Of a stretch of DNA of 64,000 bases, positions 9,619 to 17,989 are shown one piece after another. Source of the stretch: Gammaproteobacteria bacterium (GTDB lineage Bacteria > Pseudomonadota > Gammaproteobacteria > Pseudomonadales > Pseudohongiellaceae); contig SHZK01000011.1 in NCBI GenBank assembly GCA_009692305.1, positions 1 to 64,000 on the forward strand. The letters are read 5' to 3'. The notes beneath the pieces were generated by a model. That model saw nothing but the letters and a program-made list of their open reading frames with translations, was not told the origin of the DNA and searched no databases. The first letter of the stretch is position 1. Each line of letters begins with the position of its first letter. The position numbers were made by a program, and so were the translations under genes.

Positions 9619-9942
9619 TTAGCTCCTGGTCGTTTCGAAGTCAGCTGCGATTTCGCGGGCCATGCGGTCGAAGACGCGATTGGCGACTTGGGAGTAGTAG
9701 AACGCCACGCTCCAGGCGACGACGAACTGGAGCAGAGCGAACAGCAGGCCGAAGTTCACGACGCCCCAGACCTTGGTCTTGAACAGTTCCTGAAAGTAAG
9801 CGGCGCCGATCGGCAGCAGGAAATAGAAGACCACCGAGAAAACCATCAGTCCTGTGAGGAAGGACTGCTTTCTTCGGTGCAGCGTCTGGAAGCGCGGATC
9901 TGCGATGACCGCATTCCAGTCGATGTCTGATCCATTGGTCAT
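9619..9942 (-). CDS. DUF485 family small membrane protein, symporter partner
   Basis: 107 residues with two membrane segments (about 28-50 and 62-84). It starts with the family pattern in which a short N-terminus leads to DPRFQTLHRRKQSF and ends VANRVFDRMAREI. DUF485 (YjcH-like) proteins are almost always encoded just upstream of acetate-type symporters and are thought to be accessory subunits. Here the gap to the symporter is 3 bp, so the two are translated together. Same GC-rich composition as the symporter. Confidence 0.85.
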   Translation of the reverse strand: MTNGSDIDWNAVIADPRFQTLHRRKQSFLTGLMVFSVVFYFLLPIGAAYFQELFKTKVWGVVNFGLLFALLQFVVAWSVAFYYSQVANRVFDRMAREIAADFETTRS

Positions 9943-10092
9943 AGATTATTCCTCGTTGTGCCCGCGAGCCTCAAAAGATAGGAAACATGGTCAGAAGATA
10001 TAGACGCCCCACCCACTTTCAGCGCTAGCATCAGGACCAATACCGCGAGGCAGGTTCACTGATAGCTAACCACAGAAAATGGAGAAACGTCT

Positions 10093-10643
10093 ATGCAAGA
10101 CAATGTAATTCATGTTGGCCTTGATGTCGATGACAGCAACTATCATGGCTCTGCATTTAATCAGGCCACTGGCGAAGTGATTGACTTTCAATGCCGACCC
10201 ACACTCAAAGGTCTGTTGAATCAATTGGACAAGCTGCGAAAGCATTTCGCCGAGCATGTCATCAAGCTGTGTTATGAAGCGTCCTACATAGGCTTTACGT
10301 TGCAGCGAGACTTGACCGAAAAAGGCTTTCATTGCGAGGTGGTGGCTCCCAACAGTATTCCCCGCTTGCAAGGGAAGCAGATCAAGACAGATAGATTGGA
10401 TGCCATTGACCTGGCCCGCTGCTACGCCAATGACCTGCTCACACTGGTCGCTGTGCCAGAACGGGAACAAGAACAGGATCAAGATTTGCTGCGCTCACGT
10501 CATAAAATAATGGTTCATCAATCAGACGTACGTCGGCATATCCACTCACTGTTGCGCCGCAATGGTCTGCACTTTAAAGAACAGACTCGCTTCAAAAGTC
10601 ATTGGACGAAAGCGCACTACTTTTGGTTGGACAAGGAGTTAGA
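10093..10643 (+). pseudogene. IS110-family transposase, N-terminal fragment
   Basis: The frame runs to 10710, but only about the first 180 residues look like an IS110 (DEDD) transposase: HVGLDVDDSNYHGSAF, CYEASYIGFTLQRDL, APNSIPRLQGKQIKTDRLDAIDLARCYAND. The C-terminal transposase_20 half with its conserved Ser is missing. The frame reads into the palindrome at 10644-10686, so the last 20-odd codons are not transposase. The break coincides with the palindrome, suggesting that insertion or deletion there killed the element. It cannot be active. Confidence 0.8.
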
Positions 10644-10686
10644 AAAGGTGACGGAGGGATTAAAAAATAATCCCTCCGTCACCTTT
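10644..10686. repeat. Perfect palindrome, AAAGGTGACGG type
   Basis: Two perfect 19-bp arms (10644-10662 and 10668-10686) flank a 5-base A-rich loop. Related copies lie at 11273-11309 and 17990-18032. This copy sits exactly at the break in the IS110 fragment. As RNA it would form a long hairpin, so terminator-like activity is possible, but recurrence at several loci points to a dispersed repeat family. Confidence 0.75.
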
Positions 10687-10747
10687 AATTTTGCCTTGCA
10701 AAAAAAGTGACAGCTGGCAGAGGTCAAATTGATTTGCTTGTTAGGCG

Positions 10748-11062
10748 TCACTTCTGCGGAACCAGCTTGACCTGCAGATCGCAGCCGACCGCCTGCGCAT
10801 AACGCTGCAGCGTAGCGATGGACGGGGCATGCTTTTTACCGGCAGATTCAAGCCGGGAAATGGCGCTTTTTGTAGTGCCCATGCGCTCCGCGACGACATC
10901 CTGAGTGAGACCCGCCCGCGAGCGAGCCTTGAGCATTTGGCTGGCAAGTTGATACTCCAACTCCAGAGCATCATAAGCCTCAGCGAAGCCCTTGCGCTTG
11001 GACGCGCGAGCCAGAAAGCTCTGATGATCATGTATCACAGGCTTGTAGTTGAGATTAGCCAT
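10748..11062 (-). CDS. HigA/XRE-type helix-turn-helix antitoxin
   Basis: 104 residues with one Cro/C1-type helix-turn-helix (about 38-95): LKARSRAGLTQDVVAERMGT, then TTKSAISRLESAGKKHAPSI, with the usual TLQRYAQAVGC end. Such proteins are antitoxins of HigB-type (RelE fold) ribonuclease toxins, encoded just downstream of the toxin. The start at 11062 overlaps the last codons of a decayed toxin frame (11055-11199), the classic toxin-then-antitoxin order. It may persist as an orphan antitoxin or autorepressor. Confidence 0.8.
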   Translation of the reverse strand: MANLNYKPVIHDHQSFLARASKRKGFAEAYDALELEYQLASQMLKARSRAGLTQDVVAERMGTTKSAISRLESAGKKHAPSIATLQRYAQAVGCDLQVKLVPQK

Positions 11063-11199
11063 GTTGCAACTCCTTAACTCGTTTACGAGCTAGTTTGAGC
11101 TCCTTGTCAGGAGTCTCTTGCGTTTTCCAAGCTGGAAGCAGTAAAGGGCACGGCCGATAGCAGAACGCGTGGATGGAAGTACTCAATCTGGTAAGACAT
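11055..11199 (-). pseudogene. Decayed HigB-type toxin
   Basis: Three pieces of a HigB-like toxin can be read in different frames on the minus strand: MSYQIEYFHPRVL from 11199, RALYCF further in, and KTQETPDKELKLARKRVKEL ending at the TAA at 11055-11057, overlapping the antitoxin start. The normal protein is about 110 residues; here under 50 codons remain with at least one large internal deletion and frame changes. The toxin is therefore dead while its antitoxin is intact. Confidence 0.6.
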
Positions 11200-11272
11200 A
11201 CGACAGGTTCGCAAATACGCTAACAACGCGTAAGGTGCTCACTATGACACCTAACGAGATAGGAGGAGAAAA

Positions 11273-11309
11273 GGTGACGGAGGAATTAAAAAATAATCCC
11301 TCTGTCACC
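11273..11309. repeat. Palindrome of the AAAGGTGACGG type, imperfect copy
   Basis: 16-bp arms (11273-11288 and 11294-11309) with two mismatches and a short A-rich loop. It is close to the element at 10644-10686, and the two bracket the antitoxin region in the same relative pattern. The CTGATCCC stretch repeated just after it (11309-11330) is part of the surrounding low-complexity flank. Confidence 0.65.
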
Positions 11310-11342
11310 CTGATCCCCACCCTGATCCCATTTATTCACTTG

Positions 11343-11888
11343 TCACTCTTCTTCAAAAATATTGATCAGCGCATAGGTAATCGACGCCTCCGGCGCCGTC
11401 AGTATCTGATGCCATGACCTGGCTGGTACGTGCAGTATGTCACCCTTGGTCACGCTGAATTCCTCATAACCTTCCAGTTGTGGTCGCTGCTGCTCCGGCG
11501 GCAGGCCGCTGATCCAGTTCACCCGCTCGCCGCCAATGCGGACGGTGCCGCTGCCATCCAGGATCACGTACATGTCCCACTTTCTCTCATGAATCTCCGG
11601 CTGCGTATAACCACTGCGATGTACGATGGACATGCTGTGTGGCCGGTGGTCGGCTTCTTCCAGCACGCGTTCAAAAATAAAGTCAGTACCCCAGATGCCG
11701 TTGCCGTCGGCCAGTCCCTGCTGCAGCTCACTCTTGATGCGCGCGACGGTTTCGGCATTCCAGAGCAGGTACTCAGCAGGGCGTGGTTCGTTGGTGACGC
11801 CGCCGAAAGTATCGACAGCATTCTGGCCCAAGCTGACAGTCTGCAAGCCAGCGATGTATATAAGAAGAAGGATGATCGCAACGCGCAT
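11343..11888 (-). CDS. Secreted cupin-domain protein
   Basis: About 181 residues from the ATG at 11888 (an in-frame ATG at 11900 is the alternative). A signal peptide (ILLLIYIAGLQTVSLGQ) is followed by a cupin domain, about 70-175, with HERKWDMYVILDGSGTVRIGG as the first conserved motif and GDILHVPARSWHQI as the second. Metal ligands are probably the His/Glu in the first motif and the second-motif His. Exported cupins of this kind are of unknown role. It stands alone between repeats on one side and a plus-strand gene on the other. Confidence 0.75.
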   Translation of the reverse strand: MRVAIILLLIYIAGLQTVSLGQNAVDTFGGVTNEPRPAEYLLWNAETVARIKSELQQGLADGNGIWGTDFIFERVLEEADHRPHSMSIVHRSGYTQPEIHERKWDMYVILDGSGTVRIGGERVNWISGLPPEQQRPQLEGYEEFSVTKGDILHVPARSWHQILTAPEASITYALINIFEEE

Positions 11889-11959
11889 ATGATTCTCCAT
11901 GTGAAAATGGGGGTATGGTAAGGATTAAAGGTATCTCCGCAGCGATGGGTTGTCCAATT

Positions 11960-11998
11960 TCGTAATTGGTAATTAATTCTGACCCCATTTATTACTTT
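11960..11998. repeat. Degenerate half copy of the GGGGTCAG-type repeat
   Basis: The sequence contains TTCTGACCCCATTTATTAC, matching one arm of the palindrome at 17055-17100, next to an AT-rich inverted stretch (GTAATTGGTAATTAAT). It looks like a decayed copy and lies in the spacer upstream of both the cupin and SRAP genes. Confidence 0.4.
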
Positions 11999-12071
11999 TT
12001 CTTCAAATGATTGAGAATCTGCCGAATCACAGCTAGATTTCGGTAATCCTGTCAACCCAAGAGAACCTGCT

Positions 12072-12749
12072 ATGTGCGGACGCTTCAACATAATTGATAG
12101 CCCTGAGATCCAATGGCTGTGCCAGACCCTTGGAATCAGTCTGTTCCCGGACTCATTCAAAGGTGATATCGCTCCTGGCGGCAGCATTGCGATCGCGCAC
12201 GATGTCGCTGGTGAGCGCAAAGTGTCGGCGGCGACCTGGTGGTTGTTTCTCGACAGTGAGACGCTCAAGCCCAATTACAAATATGCCAGTTTCAATTCCC
12301 GTTCCGACAAGCTGGATCTGAAACGATCACTTGCCTATCACCCCTATCGGGAGTCCCGTTGCCTGATACCGGCCAGCGCTTTTGTGGAAGGGCTCGGTGA
12401 CAAGAAGACCTACCACAAGATCGAACTGGAGAATTCCGCAATCACCTTTGGCGGCGTGTACAAGGAACATTTTAGGCGGGAGACTGGAGAACTCGTGTAC
12501 TCGGCTTCGATTATTACATTGCCACCTTTATTACCGCAGTGGGAGCATATTCATCCTGACTCCATGCCTTTGATAATCGACTTTGAGAATGCAGCGCTGA
12601 TGGCCAAGTGGCTGGACCCAAAATTTACCGCGGTCGAGGAGTTTGCAGAGCTGCTGCAGCCAAGAGTGCAAAAGCCAATGAAGATCACGCGCATCGATAA
12701 ACCAAGCAAATGGAACCCGATTGAGGCAAGCTTTATGATCGTGGCGTGA
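12072..12749 (+). CDS. SRAP-domain (YedK/HMCES-like) abasic-site protein
   Basis: 225 residues. It begins MCGRF, so Cys2 is available after Met removal to form the thiazolidine link with abasic sites in single-stranded DNA, as in YedK/HMCES. Other family blocks are present in divergent form: FNSRSDKL for NARSE, RCLIPASAFVEG for the loop holding the active-site Glu, and HIHPDSMPLII around the conserved His. The role is protection of abasic sites at replication forks. The start ATG is fixed by the Cys2 requirement. Stand-alone gene; the ORF continues to a stop just before 12750. Confidence 0.85.
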   Translation: MCGRFNIIDSPEIQWLCQTLGISLFPDSFKGDIAPGGSIAIAHDVAGERKVSAATWWLFLDSETLKPNYKYASFNSRSDKLDLKRSLAYHPYRESRCLIPASAFVEGLGDKKTYHKIELENSAITFGGVYKEHFRRETGELVYSASIITLPPLLPQWEHIHPDSMPLIIDFENAALMAKWLDPKFTAVEEFAELLQPRVQKPMKITRIDKPSKWNPIEASFMIVA

Positions 12750-12833
12750 CTGCGCATTCAGCAAAGCAGGTTACATACTGATCATCACTAATAAATATTT
12801 TCTAAATTAAATTGCATAAGAGCAGAACAGTAG

Positions 12834-13727
12834 ATGAATAGTTTATTTGTAAAACGACATGCTCAAATAATTTTGCTCCAGCTGATTTTTGTTGGCTCCA
12901 TTTCGAGCGCAGCCGGGGCCGAGTCAATTCAGTATCCACAGGTGAGTGCCAATGTCACATTCGCTGATGTATGGGCATTGGAGTATGCCGAGGCAGATGT
13001 GAAACTAGCCTACGGCTCCGAACAGCCTGAGCTGCAATCCGGTTTGTTGTGGTTACCCGCGACTGCGAACGCGGCGCAGCGAGACTCTGCACAAAAGTTG
13101 CCACTGCTCATATTTATCCATGGCGGCTGCTGGCTGAATTCCTTCGACGTATCACATACCTTTGCCTTCAGCACGGCATTGGCACAGGCGGGTTATCCCG
13201 TGTGGTCCCTGGAATATCGTCGCACTGGCGATGCTGGCGGTGGCTGGCCTGGCACCTTCGATGATGTACTTGCGGGCATTCAGTGGCGCGCGAATTTGCA
13301 AGACTATCCAATTGCCACTGACAACTACGTAATCATGGGACATTCCGCCGGCTGGCATCTGGCCCTGTTGGCTGGAACCAGAAGCAGTGACACGCGCGCC
13401 GTTATCGGTCTCGCCGCTATTGCTGATCTCGTGCAGTATGCGCAGGCAGAGGGAACTTGTCAGGCCGCCGCGAACAGCTTTATGGGAACTGACCCCGCTT
13501 CCGATCCAGAGCTGTTCGCACAAGCGAATCCTGCCCAGTTGCAATTGCATAACAAGTCATATTCGTTGGAAGGTACTGCAGATGAGATTGTGCCCATGTC
13601 CGCCACGCCAATCGCAGGAACCAGCCAGTTGCTGGCCAACGACGCGGGGCACTTCGACTGGGCACACCCGGGTACACCGGCCTTCGCACAACTTCTACAA
13701 TTGCTGGCTACAGTGTTCTCACCGTGA
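12834..13727 (+). CDS. Alpha/beta-hydrolase, probable kynurenine formamidase
   Basis: 297 residues with a signal-like N-terminus (about 1-30) and an alpha/beta-hydrolase fold: oxyanion motif HGGCWLNSF (about 88), nucleophile elbow GHSAGWHLAL (about 165), a candidate Asp near LEGTADEIVP and a C-terminal His in AGHFDWAHPG. It overlaps the kynureninase start by 4 bp, so the two are translated together. That context supports a kynurenine-formamidase role (N-formylkynurenine to kynurenine plus formate). The apparent signal peptide is unusual for such an enzyme; a generic exported esterase is the alternative. Confidence 0.72.
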   Translation: MNSLFVKRHAQIILLQLIFVGSISSAAGAESIQYPQVSANVTFADVWALEYAEADVKLAYGSEQPELQSGLLWLPATANAAQRDSAQKLPLLIFIHGGCWLNSFDVSHTFAFSTALAQAGYPVWSLEYRRTGDAGGGWPGTFDDVLAGIQWRANLQDYPIATDNYVIMGHSAGWHLALLAGTRSSDTRAVIGLAAIADLVQYAQAEGTCQAAANSFMGTDPASDPELFAQANPAQLQLHNKSYSLEGTADEIVPMSATPIAGTSQLLANDAGHFDWAHPGTPAFAQLLQLLATVFSP

Positions 13728-14962
13728 AGTCCGCGCCGACCCTGTCAGAAATTATCGAGCTGGATCGACAGGATGCGCTGGCTCCCTCGCGCGCCGCGTT
13801 TCAGCTGCCGGAAAAAATCATCTACCTCGATGGTAATTCGCTGGGCGCATTGCCGCTGAGCGCACGTCAACGCGCACAGCAGGTAGTAGAACGCGAGTGG
13901 GGGAAGGATCTGATCTCGAGCTGGAATCAACATGACTGGATCAATCTGCCGGTCAAAGTAGGGGAAAAAATAGCGCGGTTGTTAGGCGCGGCACCGGGGC
14001 AGACGATCTGCTGCGATTCCACCTCAGTAAATTTATTCAAGCTGCTCAGCTGTGCGCTGCATCTGCAACAGGGTCGTAGCGTAGTGCTAACTCAAATCGA
14101 TAATTTTCCAGCAGATCTGTATATAGCGCAGGGCCTCGGCGCTCACTGCGGACCAGAAAATTGTGTGGTAAAAGCAGTGGCAGCGGCGGAACTGGAGCAG
14201 CACCTGGATTCGAGCGTGGCGGTGTTGTTGTTGACCCACGTGAACTACAAGTCTGCCGCCATGCACGCTATGCAGCGGCTCACTGCGCGCGCGCACCAGC
14301 ACGGCATATTGGTGCTCTGGGATCTGTCCCACAGTGCAGGCGCGGTGCCGCTGCAGCTGGATGCGTGGCAGGTGGATTTCGCTGTTGGTTGTACTTATAA
14401 ATATTTGAATGGCGGGCCCGGCGCACCGGCTTTCATCTATGCGGCGACGCGCCATCACGGGTCAATTCGGCAACCGCTGACGGGATGGATGGGACACACA
14501 GATCCGTTTGAGTTTGCTGCGGAATATGTGCCATTCGACGGCGTGCGACAGTTTCTGTGTGGCACGCCAGCGATAATTAGCATGAGTGTGCTCGATGCCG
14601 CACTGGATGTATTCGACGCTGTGGACATGCACGCAGTGCGGCGCAAGTCTGTCGCACTCACGGAACTGTTCCTGACCTTGGCGAAGGACACGGCCGCACT
14701 GCCACTGGTCTCACCCCGCGCCAGTGCACAGCGTGGCAGCCATCTCGCCTTCTCCCATCCACAAGCCTATGCAATTTGTCAGGCGCTGGTTGCACAGGGG
14801 GTGATTTGTGATTTCCGGGCGCCTGACATCCTGCGGCTCGGCTTCGCACCCTTATATGTGCGTTACCGGGATGTGTGGGACAGCGTCGCGACACTCGCCG
14901 CAATCCTTGCCAGCAAAAGCTATGAGTCAGCGGAATTTACGGTCAGGCATCAGGTAACGTAG
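13724..14962 (+). CDS. kynU: Kynureninase
   Basis: 412 residues, the usual length. This PLP-dependent fold-type I enzyme cleaves kynurenine to anthranilate and alanine (or 3-hydroxykynurenine to 3-hydroxyanthranilate). Visible motifs are YLDGNSLGALP near the N-terminus, the PLP-contact DNFPADLYIAQGL region, WDLSHSAGAVPLQL with the PLP-pyridine Asp, and the Schiff-base Lys in GCTYKYLNGGPGAPAF (about residue 226). Upstream it overlaps the hydrolase gene by 4 bp, together forming the central steps of tryptophan degradation. No tryptophan dioxygenase gene lies in the window. Confidence 0.93.
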   Translation: MKSAPTLSEIIELDRQDALAPSRAAFQLPEKIIYLDGNSLGALPLSARQRAQQVVEREWGKDLISSWNQHDWINLPVKVGEKIARLLGAAPGQTICCDSTSVNLFKLLSCALHLQQGRSVVLTQIDNFPADLYIAQGLGAHCGPENCVVKAVAAAELEQHLDSSVAVLLLTHVNYKSAAMHAMQRLTARAHQHGILVLWDLSHSAGAVPLQLDAWQVDFAVGCTYKYLNGGPGAPAFIYAATRHHGSIRQPLTGWMGHTDPFEFAAEYVPFDGVRQFLCGTPAIISMSVLDAALDVFDAVDMHAVRRKSVALTELFLTLAKDTAALPLVSPRASAQRGSHLAFSHPQAYAICQALVAQGVICDFRAPDILRLGFAPLYVRYRDVWDSVATLAAILASKSYESAEFTVRHQVT

Positions 14963-15056
14963 TATTGATATATAGTCTGGGTAGATAGCGCAGGTATTAA
15001 ACACACGTATTAAACCTACGTAATAAAAACAGGTATTCAGCATTGAGGACCGAAGC

Positions 15057-16187
15057 ATGAGCAGCACGCCTTTTAATTTTCGAATCAATTTTCAATTCAA
15101 TGTTCTATTCAGTAACTTGGCAAAACAGAAGTTGGCCACGCTGGTGCTGTTGTTGCTGAGCGTATTTGCTCCAGTTACAAGCACCCACGCGCAGATTCCT
15201 GATTTGAGTCAAGTACAGGTGACGCGTTTGCTGGATCAGCCAATAATCACACCTGGCATCGATCCCAGCATCGGCGTCAATATCCAGGGGCCATCGGTAA
15301 TCAAGGTACCGGAGTGGGTGGCAAATCAACTCGGCGCCTATTACTTGTATTTCGCAGATCACAAGGGCGACTACATCCGGCTTGCCTATGCCGATGTGAT
15401 TACGGGCCCGTGGCAAATTTATGCCCCGGGATCCTTGCAACTCGAGCAATCGCATTTTCTGACATCCCCGCCTGAAGTCTCCGATGAGCGCATACGCGAA
15501 CTGGAAGCAGAGCGGCGCTCGGATACAGTTCAATATACTCATGACCTGCGCACCGAAATCACCTCCACGCATATCGCCTCACCGGATGTGCACGTCGATA
15601 ACGCCAACCAGCGCATTGTCATGTACTACCATGGTCTTGCAGGACTTGGCAGCCAGCATTCCCGAGTGGCAACGTCTACTGACGGCATTCACTTCGACGC
15701 GCAGCCGCAAAATTTGGGTCGCACTTATATGCGGGCATTTGCCCATGACGACATGACTTATGTCATGTCCATGCCTGGTCAGTTCTACCGATCTCGGGGC
15801 GGGTTTACTGATTTCGAGACCGGGCCGCTGCTGTTTCAATCTAACATGCGTCATGCGGGACTGTTGCAGCGGGGAGATACGCTGTATGTGTTCTGGACCA
15901 GGGTCGGCGACGTTCCTGAGAGCATCATGGTAAGCACCATCGATATCAGTGGCGATTGGCAACAATGGAAAAATGTCGGTGAAAGAATTGTGCTGAAACC
16001 GGAATTCGAATGGGAAGGTGCCAACGCACCTCTGCTACCTTCCATGCGCAGCACTGCCTATGGCCTGGTCAATCAGCTGCGTGATCCCGCGATCTTCGTC
16101 GAGGGCGATGCCATTTACCTGTTCTATGCAGTGGGTGGAGAGAGCGGTATCGCGCTGGCAAAAATTGAACTGGGGGAAGGCCAATAA
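15057..16187 (+). CDS. Secreted five-blade beta-propeller protein (GH43/GH32-like)
   Basis: 376 residues with a signal peptide ending about residue 46 (VFAPVTSTHAQ). The body has beta-propeller features of the GH43/GH32/GH62 superfamily: GPSVIKVP and YYLYFADHKGDYIRLAYAD early, SPDVHVDNANQRIVMYYHG in the middle, and LRDPAIFVEGDAIYLFYAVG near the end, each repeating Asp-x-x-x-x-x-hydrophobic-Tyr patterns. It may bind or cleave a glycan, but a complete catalytic triad cannot be shown. The ORF stop abuts the S-formylglutathione hydrolase start with no gap, so the two genes are probably co-transcribed. Confidence 0.65.
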   Translation: MSSTPFNFRINFQFNVLFSNLAKQKLATLVLLLLSVFAPVTSTHAQIPDLSQVQVTRLLDQPIITPGIDPSIGVNIQGPSVIKVPEWVANQLGAYYLYFADHKGDYIRLAYADVITGPWQIYAPGSLQLEQSHFLTSPPEVSDERIRELEAERRSDTVQYTHDLRTEITSTHIASPDVHVDNANQRIVMYYHGLAGLGSQHSRVATSTDGIHFDAQPQNLGRTYMRAFAHDDMTYVMSMPGQFYRSRGGFTDFETGPLLFQSNMRHAGLLQRGDTLYVFWTRVGDVPESIMVSTIDISGDWQQWKNVGERIVLKPEFEWEGANAPLLPSMRSTAYGLVNQLRDPAIFVEGDAIYLFYAVGGESGIALAKIELGEGQ

Positions 16188-17051
16188 ATGGAGCAGGTAG
16201 CGAGCAGTAGATGTTTTGGGGGCGAGCAACTGCGTTTCAAACATCAGTCAGCAGTGTTGCACTGTGACATGCACTTCTCTATCTACCTGCCGCCCGCGGT
16301 AGCGCTTGCCGCCGCGATACCGACGAAAAAATTTCCGGTCCTGTATTGGTTGTCCGGACTCACCGCAACCGACGAAAATTTCATGCAGAAGTCCGCAGCC
16401 CAGCGCATAGCCGCTGAACTGGGTATGATCCTGGTCACGCCCGACACCAGTCCGCGCGGAGCGGAAGTGCCAGATGATGCAGAGGCGGCGTACGACTTCG
16501 GCCTGGGCGCCGGCTTCTACCTGAATGCGACTGAGTCACCCTGGTCCCGCCACTACCACATGTATGACTACATCATCCGCGAGTTGCCGCAACTGCTATA
16601 TGCCAATTTTCCAATTGAGCCGACACGGCAGGCGATCAGTGGACATTCCATGGGCGGTCATGGCGCGCTCAGTATTGCCCTGAAAAATCCGTCGCTGTAT
16701 CGATCAGTATCTGCATTCGCCCCGATTGTCGCGCCTGTCAATTGTCCTTGGGGACAGAAGGCATTTCGGCTCTATCTGGGTGAGAACAAAAAAGCCTGGG
16801 AAGAATATGATTCAGTGAGTCTGGTGAAAAAAGCCAAAGGCAAGCTACCCATGTTGGTTGATCAAGGTTCGAACGATCAGTTTCTGGAGGTGCAATTACA
16901 GCCGACGCGTTTTATAGAAGCGTGCACTCAAGCCAATTACCCACTGATTTATCAAGTTCGTGAAGGCTATGATCATGGTTATTTCTTTATCGAGAGTTTC
17001 ATCGAAGAGCATCTTCGCTTTCATGCCGAACATCTGCTCGTGGCGGGGTAG
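16188..17051 (+). CDS. fghA: S-formylglutathione hydrolase
   Basis: 287 residues, normal for esterase D family enzymes. It carries WLSGLTATDENFMQKSAAQR, DTSPRGAEVPDDAEAAYDFG, the nucleophile in ISGHSMGGHGALS (about Ser150), Asp in LVDQGSNDQFLE and His in GYDHGYFFI. It hydrolyses S-formylglutathione to formate and glutathione, the last step of glutathione-dependent formaldehyde removal. The usual neighbour, S-(hydroxymethyl)glutathione dehydrogenase, is absent; instead the gene follows a propeller protein directly. A perfect palindrome begins 4 bp after its stop. Confidence 0.92.
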   Translation: MEQVASSRCFGGEQLRFKHQSAVLHCDMHFSIYLPPAVALAAAIPTKKFPVLYWLSGLTATDENFMQKSAAQRIAAELGMILVTPDTSPRGAEVPDDAEAAYDFGLGAGFYLNATESPWSRHYHMYDYIIRELPQLLYANFPIEPTRQAISGHSMGGHGALSIALKNPSLYRSVSAFAPIVAPVNCPWGQKAFRLYLGENKKAWEEYDSVSLVKKAKGKLPMLVDQGSNDQFLEVQLQPTRFIEACTQANYPLIYQVREGYDHGYFFIESFIEEHLRFHAEHLLVAG

Positions 17052-17054
17052 TAA

Positions 17055-17100
17055 TGGGGTCAGAGTAAAAATACAGTACTGTATTTTTACTCTGACCCCA
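17055..17100. repeat. Perfect 46-bp palindrome, GGGGTCAGAGTAAAAAT type
   Basis: Two 23-bp halves are exact inverted complements with no spacer. The ends TGGGGTCAGAG/CTCTGACCCCA match the GGGGTCAG core of the repeats at 7494-7592 and 11960-11998. It lies between fghA and the next gene on the same strand and could act as a transcript-end hairpin, but belongs to a dispersed family. Confidence 0.85.
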
Positions 17101-17129
17101 AGTATCCAAGTATCAAACAGGAGCGGAAA

Positions 17130-17981
17130 ATGAGCGCGTCAAAGAATTGCCGTCACTTTCTGCTGCTGCTGATCGTCAGCTTGCTACAGCATTCACTGTT
17201 CGCCGAACCGCCGCGGTTTGACGCCAGCATTCTGCAAAACTTCCCAAGCGCTGACGCCTATCAAGCCATAGCCGTCGATGCTGAGTATTTCTATACCATC
17301 AATAATACGCAGATCAGCCAACATCTTAAGCGCAACGGAGAGTTGGTTGCCCGCTGGGATGAAGCTGACAAAATGAATGCTGCCCTGATCCATCTGGATA
17401 GTGGCGTCGTGACAGACGGAAAATTAATCGCCGCCCACTCGAACTTCCCGCGCTGGCCGATGCGCAGCTCGATTGAATTTTGGGAGACGGCAACGAGGCA
17501 GCACATACGCAGTCACGAGTTTGGAGTTTTGCTGGGATCGATGACCTGGCTGGATCGGTATGAAGAAACCTGGTGGGGTGCTTTCGCCAATTACGACATC
17601 GTTCAAGTCGGCATGATCAAACCCTATGGTGAGACGCGCAATACCTCGGTGGTCAAATTTGATGAGCAGTTCAAGGTAGTGCAGCAGTGGCGACTGCCAG
17701 ACGAAATTATTGCGCGCGTTACCCCGATGAGCAATTCAGGGGGTAGTTGGGGTGAGGATGGTCTCCTCTATTTAACCGGCCATGACCATCCGGAAATCTA
17801 TGTGATGCGAGCTCCCCTGGATTCTGCCGTATTGAGCTGGGTCGCTACCGTGCAGGTAGCCGGCTTGAATGGCCAGGGCATTGCCTGGGACAGATCTAGT
17901 GACAACCGTGAACTATGGGCAATTCTCAGATCCAGCCGGGAAGCACTCAAAATACAGAAGCCCGAGATCAAACTGAATTGA
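17130..17981 (+). CDS. Secreted protein of unknown function
   Basis: 283 residues. A signal peptide (about 1-26, LLLLIVSLLQHSLFAEP) precedes a body with repeating strand patterns such as DAYQAIAVDAEYFYTINNTQ, GVVTDGKLIAAHSNFP and GQGIAWDRSSDNRELWAI. These recall a small beta-propeller or SMP-30-like fold, but no family could be named. It is the last plus-strand gene before a hairpin repeat. Confidence 0.6.
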   Translation: MSASKNCRHFLLLLIVSLLQHSLFAEPPRFDASILQNFPSADAYQAIAVDAEYFYTINNTQISQHLKRNGELVARWDEADKMNAALIHLDSGVVTDGKLIAAHSNFPRWPMRSSIEFWETATRQHIRSHEFGVLLGSMTWLDRYEETWWGAFANYDIVQVGMIKPYGETRNTSVVKFDEQFKVVQQWRLPDEIIARVTPMSNSGGSWGEDGLLYLTGHDHPEIYVMRAPLDSAVLSWVATVQVAGLNGQGIAWDRSSDNRELWAILRSSREALKIQKPEIKLN

Positions 17982-17989
17982 AGCCAATT

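Noticed and set aside
10093..10710. Active IS110 element
   Set aside because: The C-terminal transposase half is missing and the frame runs into a palindrome.
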